A stretch of DNA of 27,126 bases from an uncultured Acetatifactor sp. (GTDB lineage Bacteria; Bacillota; Clostridia; Lachnospirales; Lachnospiraceae): positions 17,660-44,785 of the forward strand of contig CAJTSY010000004.1 in assembly GCA_910578995.1 (NCBI GenBank), given 5' to 3'. A program made the position numbers and the translations under genes. The stretch's first letter is position 1, and each line of letters opens with the position of its first letter. Below, one piece after another: positions 7,594-15,272 of this stretch. The notes under the pieces are model-generated. The model was not told where the DNA came from, made no database searches, and worked only from the letters and a program-made list of their open reading frames with translations.

Positions 7594-8571
7594 TTACTGC
7601 AGCGCCGACAGAATCAGGATTTCCACACTCATCTTTTCGTTCAGGCGGCCTGTTTTTACAGCCTCTTCCGCCTCCACGCACTTTTCCACCGCCCGGCGCA
7701 GCACGGAGGACTTGAAGCGGGATGCCTGTGTCAGGTATTTTCCGGCCGCGAAAGGGGGCACGCCCACTTTGGAGGCTATGCTGCGGCTGTCGAAGCCCTT
7801 GTTTTTCAGTTCCTTTACCTGCAGCAGTATGTTGCACTGCCTTGCGATCAGGAACAGGATGCGCATGGGCGGCTCCTTCAGGGCCAGCAGGTCATAGTAC
7901 AGGTCAAGGGCCTGCCGGGGCTGCCCAAGGGCCACGGCATTGACCATGTCGAAGATATGGCTGCTGACCCGGGTGGTACAGACAGCCTCCACATCCTCCG
8001 CGGTGACGGTCTCCCTGTCCAGGCAGTAGCAGACCAGCTTTTCCAGCTCCATCTGGATATTTTCCATATCGGTTCCCGTTTTGGACAAAAAGTGGAGTAC
8101 GGTTTTCTCCGTGACAAGTTTCCCTTCCCGGTTCAGGATACCGGCCACCCAACGCTTCAGCGTATTCTCGTCCTGGACGGCGAACTCCGCGGCGTAGCCC
8201 CTGGACTGGACGGCCTTGTACAGTCTGCTTCGCTTGTCAACTTCGCTTTCCGTGAAGACGAAGAAGGCGGTCTCGCTGGGGGTTGCCAGATATTCGGCCA
8301 GTTTTTCGCCTCCGGACTTAAACAGGCCGCTGTCGGAGAGGAAGATGACCCGGCGCCGGGCAAAGAATGGCATTGTCTCGGCCAGGTCGATGACGGCTGC
8401 CGTATCGATACCGCGCCCTTCAAAAAAATGGACATTCATGGTGTCGCCCTCCTCACAGAGCGCCCCTCGCAGCTTGTCCCGGTACTGCCTGCGCAGGTAA
8501 CGCTCTTCCCCGTAGAGGAGGTAGACCTGGCGCAGTTTCCCCTGTTTGATATCCTCATTGATCTGTCTCAT
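7594..8571 (-). CDS. holA: DNA polymerase III subunit delta
   Basis: Clamp-loader delta subunit, which opens the beta sliding clamp and helps load it onto primed DNA. It has the N-terminal AAA+-like fold beginning QVYLLYGEERYL, no intact Walker motif (expected for delta), and a C-terminal helical collar region (PPMRILFLIARQCNILLQVKEL and NEKMSVEILIL at the end). The start at 8571 (MRQINEDIKQG, 325 residues) is preferred because it gives the usual short lead to YLLYG and has GGGGG 9 bases upstream; an ATG at 8601 would add 10 residues but has no ribosome site. It is convergent with the sugar cassette and has its own promoter. Confidence 0.92.
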   Translation of the reverse strand: MRQINEDIKQGKLRQVYLLYGEERYLRRQYRDKLRGALCEEGDTMNVHFFEGRGIDTAAVIDLAETMPFFARRRVIFLSDSGLFKSGGEKLAEYLATPSETAFFVFTESEVDKRSRLYKAVQSRGYAAEFAVQDENTLKRWVAGILNREGKLVTEKTVLHFLSKTGTDMENIQMELEKLVCYCLDRETVTAEDVEAVCTTRVSSHIFDMVNAVALGQPRQALDLYYDLLALKEPPMRILFLIARQCNILLQVKELKNKGFDSRSIASKVGVPPFAAGKYLTQASRFKSSVLRRAVEKCVEAEEAVKTGRLNEKMSVEILILSALQ

Positions 8572-8624
8572 GGCAGTACGCCCCCGTCTTTTGATATTCA
8601 TTCTGCAAAAGTTTCCAGGACAAC

Positions 8625-8653
8625 AGTATACCAGAAAAAATCACATTTGGAAA
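8625..8653 (-). promoter_or_regulatory. candidate sigma-A promoter of holA
   Basis: On the minus strand TTTCCA (8653-8648), a 17-base spacer and TATACT (8630-8625). Predicted transcription start is near 8618, about 47 bases before the preferred holA start. It is divergent from the Spo0A-like gene's promoter in the same gap of about 386 bases (8572-8957). Confidence 0.5.
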
Positions 8654-8792
8654 GAGGCGCATAATATGGTGTAAAAACCAGAAATTTAGAGAATTTTAGG
8701 AATTTTCTTGAAAACATTGGAAATATACGGCGAATCGCCACGTTTATGGTATTTTTTTGACATATCGGCACGGAAAGCGCGATGGTTTGGAG

Positions 8793-8822
8793 TTGAAGTA
8801 TCAAACATTTCTCTTTTATAAT
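8793..8822 (+). promoter_or_regulatory. candidate sigma-A promoter of the Spo0A-like gene
   Basis: TTGAAG (8793-8798), an 18-base spacer and a perfect TATAAT (8817-8822). It would give a 5' leader of about 130 bases before the ATG at 8958. No canonical Spo0A box (TGTCGAA or its complement) was found in the gap. Confidence 0.5.
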
Positions 8823-8904
8823 GGGAAAGGACGAATTTAGACAATTTGTGTTATGGTCTGCAGCAAATGTGAGACGGTTTCCGGGACGCGAATGTGCTGC
8901 AGGG

Positions 8905-8927
8905 CCTGCCCGGGGCATCCCGGCAGG
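8905..8927 (+). other. GC-rich leader hairpin before the Spo0A-like gene
   Basis: CCTGCC, one bulged C and GGG (8905-8914) pair with CCC and GGCAGG (8919-8927) around the loop GCAT. It ends 17 bases before the GAGGAGG ribosome site at 8945-8951. No T-run follows. It could influence translation or mRNA life. Confidence 0.4.
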
Positions 8928-8957
8928 AGAGACAGAACGGAAACGAGGAGGTAGTTG

Positions 8958-9479
8958 ATGGAACAGCTGAATATTACGGCTACGAAGGATAATGAGAAAA
9001 TATACAAAATACTGGGTGACCTGATGAATGGTGACAAGGAATTTCAGATCATGATTACCGTGCCCTCCGGAAAGGGCGAGAACAGGCGCAACACTGTCCA
9101 GGAAGCGCCGAAACCTGTAGTGGAGCGGGATCTGGAACAGGATGTGACGGACATGATCCATGAGATCGGCGTTCCGGCACATATCAAAGGGTACCAATAC
9201 TTAAGGGAAGCGATCATGATGGCGGTGGATGACCCGGGAATGATCAGCTCCATCACAAAGATTCTCTATCCCACAATAGCTAAGCGCTTTCAGACTACAT
9301 CCAGCCGTGTGGAACGGGCCATCCGCCATGCCATAGAAGTGGCGTGGAGCAGGGGAAGGATGGAAACCCTGGACGCGCTGTTCGGCTACACTATTGACAC
9401 CGGAAAGGGCAAGCCTACCAACTCGGAGTTTATCGCCCTGATTGCGGACAGGATAAGGCTCTCCTATCGTATGCAGTAA
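8958..9479 (+). CDS. Spo0A-like sporulation effector protein lacking a receiver domain
   Basis: 173-residue protein whose last 115 or so residues are the Spo0A C-terminal DNA-binding domain: IHEIGVPAHIKGYQYLREAI, SITKILYPTIAKRF, the recognition helix region SRVERAIRHAIEVAWSRG and KPTNSEFIALIADRIRL. Spo0A is normally about 260-270 residues, with an N-terminal phospho-acceptor receiver. Here the first 58 or so residues (MEQLNITATKDNEKIY onward, then a polar linker) show no receiver motif and no phospho-Asp context. The frame is clean, so it does not look like a fresh truncation. ATG 8958 has GAGGAGG 6 bases upstream; a TTG at 8955 is less likely. DNA binding to Spo0A-box-like sites is predicted. 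Whether it activates, competes with full-length Spo0A or acts independently is unknown. Confidence 0.88.
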   Translation: MEQLNITATKDNEKIYKILGDLMNGDKEFQIMITVPSGKGENRRNTVQEAPKPVVERDLEQDVTDMIHEIGVPAHIKGYQYLREAIMMAVDDPGMISSITKILYPTIAKRFQTTSSRVERAIRHAIEVAWSRGRMETLDALFGYTIDTGKGKPTNSEFIALIADRIRLSYRMQ

Positions 9480-9486
9480 GAGATAG

Positions 9487-9642
9487 CCGGGAGTTACTGT
9501 TCACTCGGTGCCACCGCGAGGTGTTTTCGTGCGCATTCTGCACGAAAATCCCGAGACTGCGTGCGCCAAAATGAGCGCACTTTGCTCATTTTGTGTGCAT
9601 CATGTTGCTGTGAACGGCGAAGCCGTGAACAGTAACAGCCGG
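9487..9642. repeat. cloverleaf-like inverted-repeat element between the Spo0A-like gene and glgA
   Basis: An outer stem GTTACTGTTCAC (9493-9504) with GTGAACAGTAAC (9625-9636), extended by CCGG/CCGG (9487-9490 with 9639-9642), encloses three hairpins. P2: CTCGG (9504-9508) with CCGAG (9551-9555), containing TTTTCGTGC/GCACGAAAA (9524-9532 with 9540-9548). P3: CAAAATGAGC (9567-9576) with GCTCATTTTG (9584-9593), continuing outward past one bulged T to 9562/9599. P4: ACGGC-GAA-GCCGT (9614-9626), which overlaps the outer stem by two bases. No transposase, T-run or clear target-site duplication is seen. It may be a dispersed non-autonomous repeat or a structured RNA. Confidence 0.6.
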
Positions 9643-9675
9643 GACAATGCATTGCCAGGAATCGGAAAAAAGTAC

Positions 9676-9704
9676 TTTCCACTGAACCATAAATGTTGTA
9701 TAAT
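9676..9704 (+). promoter_or_regulatory. candidate sigma-A promoter of glgA
   Basis: TTTCCA (9676-9681), a 17-base spacer and a perfect TATAAT (9699-9704), giving a leader of about 40 bases to the glgA ATG. It lies downstream of the cloverleaf element, so glgA can be expressed independently of the Spo0A-like gene. Confidence 0.55.
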
Positions 9705-9748
9705 AAAGAAGATAACATATTTTAAGCAGTGGTCAGTGGAGGTTTCTG

Positions 9749-11194
9749 ATGAAAAAAATTCTTTTTGCGGCATCTGAGGGAGTACCCTTTATTAAGACAG
9801 GCGGTTTGGCAGATGTAGTGGGCTCCCTGCCGAAATGTGTTGACAGGCAGTATTTTGACGTGAGAGTCATCCTTCCCAAGTATGCCTGCATGAAGCAGGA
9901 AATGAAGGATAAGATGAGGTACGTGACTCATTTTTACATGGATTTTAACTGGACAAGCGCGTATGTAGGCGTACTGGAGGCAGAGGAGGAGGGTGTTCAT
10001 TATTACTTTATTGACAATGAGCATTACTTCAGCGGCGACAAGGTTTACACCAACGACCAGAAATGGGAGATCGAGAGATACGCCTACTTTTCCAAGGCGG
10101 TGCTTTCCGTGCTGCCGGTGGTTGGATTCCAGCCTGATGTGGTTCACTGCCATGACTGGCAGACAGGACTGATTCCCGTGTATATGAAGGAACGCTTCCG
10201 GGGCGGCGAGTTCTACCAGAAGATGAAGTCCGTTATCACCATCCACAATCTGAAGTTCCAGGGGAAATGGGATACCAAGACGGTACGGAGCATTACGGGA
10301 CTGTCGGATTACTTTTTCACTTCAGACAAGTTGGAGGCCTACAAGGACGCAAACCTGCTCAAGGGCGGCATTGTCTACGCCGATGCGGTGACTACGGTCA
10401 GCGATACTTACGCGGAAGAGATTAAGACGCCTTTCTACGGGGAGGGACTGGACGGATTGCTCAGGGCCAGGAGCGGCGACCTGAGGGGAATTGTCAACGG
10501 CATCGATTACGAAGAATTTGACCCGTCCACGGACAAATTCATTGTCAACCCCTACAATGCGGACAATTTCCGCAAAGAGAAAGTGAAAAACAAACGGGCC
10601 CTCCAACAGGAACTGGGATTAAGGGTGGACGATAAGAAGATGATGATAGGCGTGGTGTCCAGGCTTACGGACCAGAAGGGCTTTGACCTCATTGCCTACG
10701 TGATGGACGAACTGTGCCAGGACGATATCCAGCTGGTGGTTCTGGGAACAGGGGAAGAGCGGTATGAAAATATGTTCCGCCATTTCGCCTGGAAATACAA
10801 TGAGAAGGTATCCGCCAATATTTATTATTCCGATGCATTGTCCCATAAGATTTACGCATCCTGTGACGCTTTCCTGATGCCCTCGCTGTTTGAGCCCTGC
10901 GGCTTAAGCCAGCTGATGTCCCTGCGCTACGGGACCATTCCCATCGTGCGGGAGACGGGTGGGCTCAAGGATACCGTACAGCCCTACAATGAGTTTGAGA
11001 GTACGGGAACCGGCTTCAGCTTTACCAATTATAACGCCCATGAAATGCTGCGCACCGTCCGCTATGCGGAACAAATTTACTACGACAAGAAGCGCGAGTG
11101 GAACAAACTGGTTGACAGGGCCATGGCGGCGGATTTCTCATGGCATGTGTCTGCGGCCAGGTATCAGGAAATGTACGATTGGCTGATAGGTTGA
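9749..11194 (+). CDS. glgA: glycogen synthase (ADP-glucose type)
   Basis: Adds glucose from ADP-glucose to the non-reducing end of alpha-1,4-glucan. 481 residues, the normal length for bacterial GlgA (family GT5). The N-terminus has the ADP-glucose-binding motif KTGGLADVVGSLPK (residues 16-29), followed by VVHCHDWQTGLIPVYMK, GIVNGIDYEEFDP and the catalytic-domain motif PSLFEPCGLSQLMSLRYGTIP with the conserved Glu. GGAGG at 9738-9742 sits 6 bases before the ATG. No glgB, glgC, glgD or glgP is in the window, so the gene stands apart from a glycogen operon. The flippase gene starts 5 bases after its stop codon. Confidence 0.95.
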   Translation: MKKILFAASEGVPFIKTGGLADVVGSLPKCVDRQYFDVRVILPKYACMKQEMKDKMRYVTHFYMDFNWTSAYVGVLEAEEEGVHYYFIDNEHYFSGDKVYTNDQKWEIERYAYFSKAVLSVLPVVGFQPDVVHCHDWQTGLIPVYMKERFRGGEFYQKMKSVITIHNLKFQGKWDTKTVRSITGLSDYFFTSDKLEAYKDANLLKGGIVYADAVTTVSDTYAEEIKTPFYGEGLDGLLRARSGDLRGIVNGIDYEEFDPSTDKFIVNPYNADNFRKEKVKNKRALQQELGLRVDDKKMMIGVVSRLTDQKGFDLIAYVMDELCQDDIQLVVLGTGEERYENMFRHFAWKYNEKVSANIYYSDALSHKIYASCDAFLMPSLFEPCGLSQLMSLRYGTIPIVRETGGLKDTVQPYNEFESTGTGFSFTNYNAHEMLRTVRYAEQIYYDKKREWNKLVDRAMAADFSWHVSAARYQEMYDWLIG

Positions 11195-11198
11195 TGCT

Positions 11199-12875
11199 AT
11201 GTCGGATAACGGTAACAGGAAGAACAGCTTTATAGTGCAGGCGGGTATTCTGGCGGCGGCCGGAATCATCAGCAGGATGATCGGGCTCCTTTACAGGGGC
11301 CCCCTGCACAGTGTTATCGGGGATCTGGGGCTGGGATATTACCAGTCCGCCCACAATTACTATACCATCATCCTGTTGATTTCCTCCTACAGCATTCCCT
11401 CGGCCATATCGAAGGTGATAGCCCAGAAGCTTGCCCTGCGGGAGTACCGCAATGCACACAGGATTTTCCGCTGTGCGCTGTGGTATGTTCTGGGGGTGGG
11501 GGGCGCGGCCAGCCTGCTGCTGTTTTTCGGAGCCGGATTCCTGAACGGTGCGGAGGTTCTCTCCGCCCAGGAGGCTTCGGTGCTGCGGGCCTTTGCCCCC
11601 ACGATTTTCGTCTATGGCATCCTGGGGGTGCTGCGGGGATATTTCCAAGCCCATGGCAGTATGGTGCAGACGTCGGTGTCCCAGATTCTGGAGCAGATTG
11701 CGAATGCCGTGGTCAGCGTGGGGGCGGCCTGCCTGCTGATAAAACTTGCCATGGGAACCATGGAGGTCCCCGTGGACAAGGAAGGACAGATTACCCGGGC
11801 AGCAAGGGGGGCTGTGGGAAGCGCCCTGGGCGCCGGGGCAGGCGTACTGGTGGCTCTTCTGTTTATGGCGGCAGTTTACATGCTGAACCGGGACACGATA
11901 AACCGGAGGATAAAGGGCGACAGACATGTGGGGACGGATTCCTACAAGTCCATCATGCGCATGATCGTCATGGTCGTAACCCCCTTTATTCTGAGTACGG
12001 CAGTCTACAATCTCAGCGGAACGATCAACAACACCGTGTATACCCAGTGGTTTCCCGCAGTGCGCAAGCTTGACGAGGTAGTGGTCTACTCAAAATGGAG
12101 TGCCTTCTCGGGTCAGGCCCTTACCATTTCCAACATCCCCATTGCCTTTGCCACGGCCATGGCTTCGGCCATGATTCCCTCCGTGGCGAAGATGGTTTCA
12201 GCCAATGACTGGGAAGGGGCGAGGGAGAAGATCGGCCTGGCCGTGAAGACAGTGATGCTGATTTCCATTCCCTGTGCGGTGGGGCTGTTTGCCCTGGCGC
12301 GGCCGGTGACGGGACTTTTGTTCCACAATACCCAGGAGACCGAGGATCTGGCCACACGCCTTTTGATGGCGCTTTCCCTGTCGGTGGTTTTTTATGCCCT
12401 GTCCACCCTGAACAGTTCCATCCTGCAGGGACTTGGAAAGGTGAACACCCCGATTCTCAACGCGGGAATCGCCCTGGCAGTGCAGACTGTCACGGCGGTG
12501 GTGCTGCTGCTGTTCACGGAACTGGATCTGTACAGCATTGCCATTGCAAACACACTGTATTCGGGCATTATGTGCCTGCTAAACCAGCGGGCGGTGTGGA
12601 AGGCGGCGGATTACAGGCAGGAAATGATGAGAACCTTTGTGATTCCGTTTCTGGCGTCCCTGTGCATGGGAGGGGCAGCCTGGGCCACCTATGAAAGTCT
12701 TCTTCTGTTCACCTCATCCCCCAGGGTATCGGTGGTTGTGGCTATTCTACTGGCAGTGGTTGTGTATTTTGCAATGCTGCTTCTGATGCGGGGGATTTCG
12801 GAGGAAGAGCTCAGGGGATTCCCGAAAGGATATCTGTTGGTGAGACTGGCAAAGAGGTGCGGCCTGATGAGATGA
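11199..12875 (+). CDS. SpoVB/MurJ-like flippase (MOP exporter superfamily)
   Basis: 558-residue multi-pass membrane protein, likely 14 helices, beginning GILAAAGIISRMIGLLYRGPL and then GLGYYQSAHNYYTIILL, typical of the SpoVB-like branch of the MATE/MOP superfamily. Relatives move lipid-linked saccharides such as lipid II across the membrane for wall, cortex or polysaccharide synthesis. The ATG lies 4 bases after the glgA stop codon with only a weak ribosome site (GATAGG), so translation is probably coupled. Whether it serves vegetative wall (MurJ role), spore cortex (SpoVB role) or exopolysaccharide cannot be decided from the sequence. A strong terminator follows. Confidence 0.85.
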   Translation: MSDNGNRKNSFIVQAGILAAAGIISRMIGLLYRGPLHSVIGDLGLGYYQSAHNYYTIILLISSYSIPSAISKVIAQKLALREYRNAHRIFRCALWYVLGVGGAASLLLFFGAGFLNGAEVLSAQEASVLRAFAPTIFVYGILGVLRGYFQAHGSMVQTSVSQILEQIANAVVSVGAACLLIKLAMGTMEVPVDKEGQITRAARGAVGSALGAGAGVLVALLFMAAVYMLNRDTINRRIKGDRHVGTDSYKSIMRMIVMVVTPFILSTAVYNLSGTINNTVYTQWFPAVRKLDEVVVYSKWSAFSGQALTISNIPIAFATAMASAMIPSVAKMVSANDWEGAREKIGLAVKTVMLISIPCAVGLFALARPVTGLLFHNTQETEDLATRLLMALSLSVVFYALSTLNSSILQGLGKVNTPILNAGIALAVQTVTAVVLLLFTELDLYSIAIANTLYSGIMCLLNQRAVWKAADYRQEMMRTFVIPFLASLCMGGAAWATYESLLLFTSSPRVSVVVAILLAVVVYFAMLLLMRGISEEELRGFPKGYLLVRLAKRCGLMR

Positions 12876-12882
12876 CAGCACG

Positions 12883-12916
12883 AAACGCCCTGCGGCGGTG
12901 TCCGCGGGGCGTTTTT
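12883..12916 (+). terminator. intrinsic terminator after the flippase gene
   Basis: A 13-bp stem AAACGCCCTGCGG (12883-12895) pairs with CCGCGGGGCGTTT (12902-12914), with one G-T pair and a 6-base loop; the T-run is 12912-12916. It lies between convergent genes; on the minus strand only three Ts follow, so termination of rqcH would be weaker. Confidence 0.85.
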
Positions 12917-12935
12917 CGCTCAGGGAAGGGTAAGT

Positions 12936-14681
12936 TTACAGGACAGGCTGTATGCCGGATATATCGCTGTCTATGGTCATGGAATAGTTGGTATAGTAGA
13001 CTACGAACCCGGGTTTGGCGCCTCCGGGTTTTTTTACATGTTTTTTCTGGACATAGTCGATTTCCACTTTCTCCTGTCCCCTGCCCTTGGAATAATAGGC
13101 AGCCAGGCGGGCGGCCTCCTCAAAGGTGCGGTCAGGCAGCTCCGCGGCATTTTCCAGTTTTACGATGACATGGGAACCCGGCATCTGCTTGGCGTGGAAC
13201 CACCAGTCGTTGCCGGTGGCGAATTTAAAGGTAAGTTCGTCGTTCTGGTAATTGTTTTTCCCCACATATATGTGAAAACCGTCGCTGCTGATATAATGGT
13301 AGGGTCTGCTGGTGATCTTTGGCTTTTTGGAACCGCCCTTTCTGCGTATATAGCCGCTTTCGATAAGTTCCTCCTTGATCTGGGCCAGATCTTCCTCGTA
13401 CAGCGCGATGTCCAGGGCGGCGGAGACGGACTCCAGGTGCTCGATTTCCGCTTTGACCTCCCGGGTTAGGGCGGAGAGCGCCTCGTGGGTTCTCTTCATT
13501 TTTCCATATTTGTCAAAATATTTCTGTGCGTTCTCCGTGGCGCTGAGGGTGGGATCCAGGGGGATGGCCACTGTTTCCCCGGTGTAATAGTTCAGGGTTT
13601 CCAGGGATTTTGCGCCGGGCTGCGCGCTGTAGCCGTAGGTGTTCAGCAGTTCCCCGTAGATGCGGAAGGTTTCCCTCTTTTCCGTGTCCTTTATCTGGCG
13701 CATTTGTAAGTCGTACTTTTTCACATTTCTCTCAAGGGCCGTCTGGACGATACGCCTTAAATCCGACGACTTCTGGCGAATGCGGGTCAGGGTATTTTTT
13801 TCGGCATAATAGCTCTCCAGGAGGGCGGACATGGAGGGGTATACCGTGGTATGATACTCCCCCGAGTCATACATGGTCAGGGGAATGGCGCAGAATTCCA
13901 CGGGATTGCCGCGGGCGTAGGCCACGTTGGGAGTGAAGCGCTCCCCAAGGATGGAGGAGACCATACGGGAAAAGACATTGTAGAGGGCTTCGTAATCCGC
14001 GTCTTCCAGGGCGGCAGCCGGACGTTCCCCGTCCAGTCCGGCCTCATAACACAGTTCCTGGGCCAGAATGGGGGAAATCCCCGTAAAGCTGCCGTAAAGG
14101 GCCTTGAACAGAGGCTGCGGCCTGGAGGAAAGGGCCTGCCGGAAGGTGTGGGGGTCCGTGTGCAGCGCGTCCAGTTTGTCCTGGGTCCGGGCCACAAAGT
14201 AGGGTCTTCCCGGGAGTACTTCCCTGAGGGAACTCACCGCCGCGGTCACATGCTTGATGCTGTCTATGATTATACCGTTATCGTCGCAGAAGATGATATT
14301 GCTGTGTTTTCCCATAATTTCCACAATCAGGGACTTGTGCCGCAGATCCCCCATCTCGTCCAGGTGCTCCACGTCGATGCGCACAATGCGCTCCAGGCCC
14401 GGCTGGGAGATATCCGTGATACGGCCGTTCTGCAGATGCTTGCGCAGGAGCATGCAGAAATTGGGGGCCGTCATGGGACTGGGCTTGTTGGAGGCGGTTA
14501 GGTAGATCAGGGGCAGGGAGGCTTCTGCGGAGAGGAGCAGGCGCAGCTGTCCCCCGGGCTGCCGGACGGTCAGCAGCAGTTCGTCCGCCTCCGGCTGGGC
14601 GATTTTGTACAGCCGGCCTCCGGTGAGCTCCTTCTTCAGTTCGGATACTACATTTGCTATGGTAACGCCGTCAAAGGCCAT
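12936..14681 (-). CDS. rqcH: NFACT family ribosome rescue factor RqcH (fibronectin-binding protein A family)
   Basis: Bacterial Rqc2/NEMF homologue. It binds 50S subunits carrying a stalled nascent chain and recruits tRNA-Ala to add C-terminal alanine tails that mark the peptide for degradation. 581 residues: NFACT-N at the start (MAFDGVTIANVVSELKKEL, NFCMLLRKHL), a central coiled-coil stretch (about 370-430), and the C-terminal NFACT-R domain (YHYISSDGFHIYVGKNNYQND, NDWWFHAKQMPGSHVIVK). Residues 97-98 are E-R where B. subtilis RqcH has the essential D97-R98 pair. GGAGG precedes the ATG. It follows a small membrane-protein gene by 28 bases in the same direction. Confidence 0.93.
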   Translation of the reverse strand: MAFDGVTIANVVSELKKELTGGRLYKIAQPEADELLLTVRQPGGQLRLLLSAEASLPLIYLTASNKPSPMTAPNFCMLLRKHLQNGRITDISQPGLERIVRIDVEHLDEMGDLRHKSLIVEIMGKHSNIIFCDDNGIIIDSIKHVTAAVSSLREVLPGRPYFVARTQDKLDALHTDPHTFRQALSSRPQPLFKALYGSFTGISPILAQELCYEAGLDGERPAAALEDADYEALYNVFSRMVSSILGERFTPNVAYARGNPVEFCAIPLTMYDSGEYHTTVYPSMSALLESYYAEKNTLTRIRQKSSDLRRIVQTALERNVKKYDLQMRQIKDTEKRETFRIYGELLNTYGYSAQPGAKSLETLNYYTGETVAIPLDPTLSATENAQKYFDKYGKMKRTHEALSALTREVKAEIEHLESVSAALDIALYEEDLAQIKEELIESGYIRRKGGSKKPKITSRPYHYISSDGFHIYVGKNNYQNDELTFKFATGNDWWFHAKQMPGSHVIVKLENAAELPDRTFEEAARLAAYYSKGRGQEKVEIDYVQKKHVKKPGGAKPGFVVYYTNYSMTIDSDISGIQPVL

Positions 14682-14709
14682 GTTTTGTTCCTCCGGTTTT
14701 CCGGGAGTG

Positions 14710-15135
14710 TCAGATTTCTGTCTTCACACCCTTTGATTTTAGAAAAGCAACGATCTCACTGGCATTGTCCGTGTGAAGATCATTGAATTTTACCAGTTTC
14801 CTGCCGTCCATGGTGTAGAGCACATAGGTTCTGCCTCCCATGGAGAGCTTCTGAAGCTCGCTGTAGGACAGCTCCCTGTCGGGGCCGAAGAGCGGCGTGT
14901 AGATAATGTTGCTGTCATGGAACATCAGCTGGCAGCGGCGCATCCTGACCAGCAGTATGACGCATACCAGGGCCGCAATGCCGTACAGGACCAGGAAGAT
15001 ATAAAGGTAGGAGGTCAGCGTCTCTTCATAGAAAAGCACCAGGAGGGAGGAGACGAACCTGATTACGGCAAGCGCCAGTATGATGGATACAATGGGAACA
15101 GCAGGACTGTTTTTGCGAAGCTTAAAATGATTCAT
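14710..15135 (-). CDS. hypothetical small membrane protein with two N-terminal helices
   Basis: 141 residues, family not recognised. Two hydrophobic segments (about 12-36 and 42-65) are followed by a soluble tail of about 75 residues rich in beta-type sequence (NIIYTPLFGPDRELSYSELQKL, TYVLYTMDGRKLVKFNDL, then a helix EIVAFLKSKG). This is reminiscent of bacterial PH-like domains on short membrane anchors, but the similarity is only by eye. AAAGGAG lies 11 bases before the ATG. It has a good promoter and is likely co-transcribed with rqcH, 28 bases downstream. The function is unknown. Confidence 0.75.
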   Translation of the reverse strand: MNHFKLRKNSPAVPIVSIILALAVIRFVSSLLVLFYEETLTSYLYIFLVLYGIAALVCVILLVRMRRCQLMFHDSNIIYTPLFGPDRELSYSELQKLSMGGRTYVLYTMDGRKLVKFNDLHTDNASEIVAFLKSKGVKTEI

Positions 15136-15185
15136 GGTGTAAAACGCTCCTTTGTGGGTTTGTGCGAATGATTTAATGCTGTTCC

Positions 15186-15214
15186 ATTATAACACAGGTG
15201 AAACATAAAGTCCA
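15186..15214 (-). promoter_or_regulatory. extended -10 promoter for the membrane protein-rqcH operon
   Basis: On the minus strand TGGACT (15214-15209), a 17-base spacer and TATAAT (15191-15186), with an extended TGT just before the -10. Predicted start is about 45 bases before the ATG at 15135. It is divergent from the yicC promoter. Confidence 0.6.
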
Positions 15215-15272
15215 TTCAGTTAGACCGGGATATAAAATTTGTCTGAAAATTTGGCAAAAGCCTCCGATACAC

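Noticed and set aside
7567..8664. 365-codon open frame on + antisense to holA
   Set aside because: holA on - has clear family motifs over the same bases; the + frame has no recognisable domain and is a high-GC shadow.
8698..8735. sigma-H-like AGGAATT with a later GAAT upstream of the Spo0A-like gene
   Set aside because: The spacing (27 bases) is far too long for a sigma-H promoter.
9508..9777. 89-codon open frame before glgA
   Set aside because: It reads straight through the cloverleaf inverted repeats and into the glgA start; there is no ribosome site, so it is a by-product of the repeat.
13851..14501. 216-codon open frame on + antisense to rqcH
   Set aside because: rqcH motifs on - cover this interval; the + frame shows no domain.
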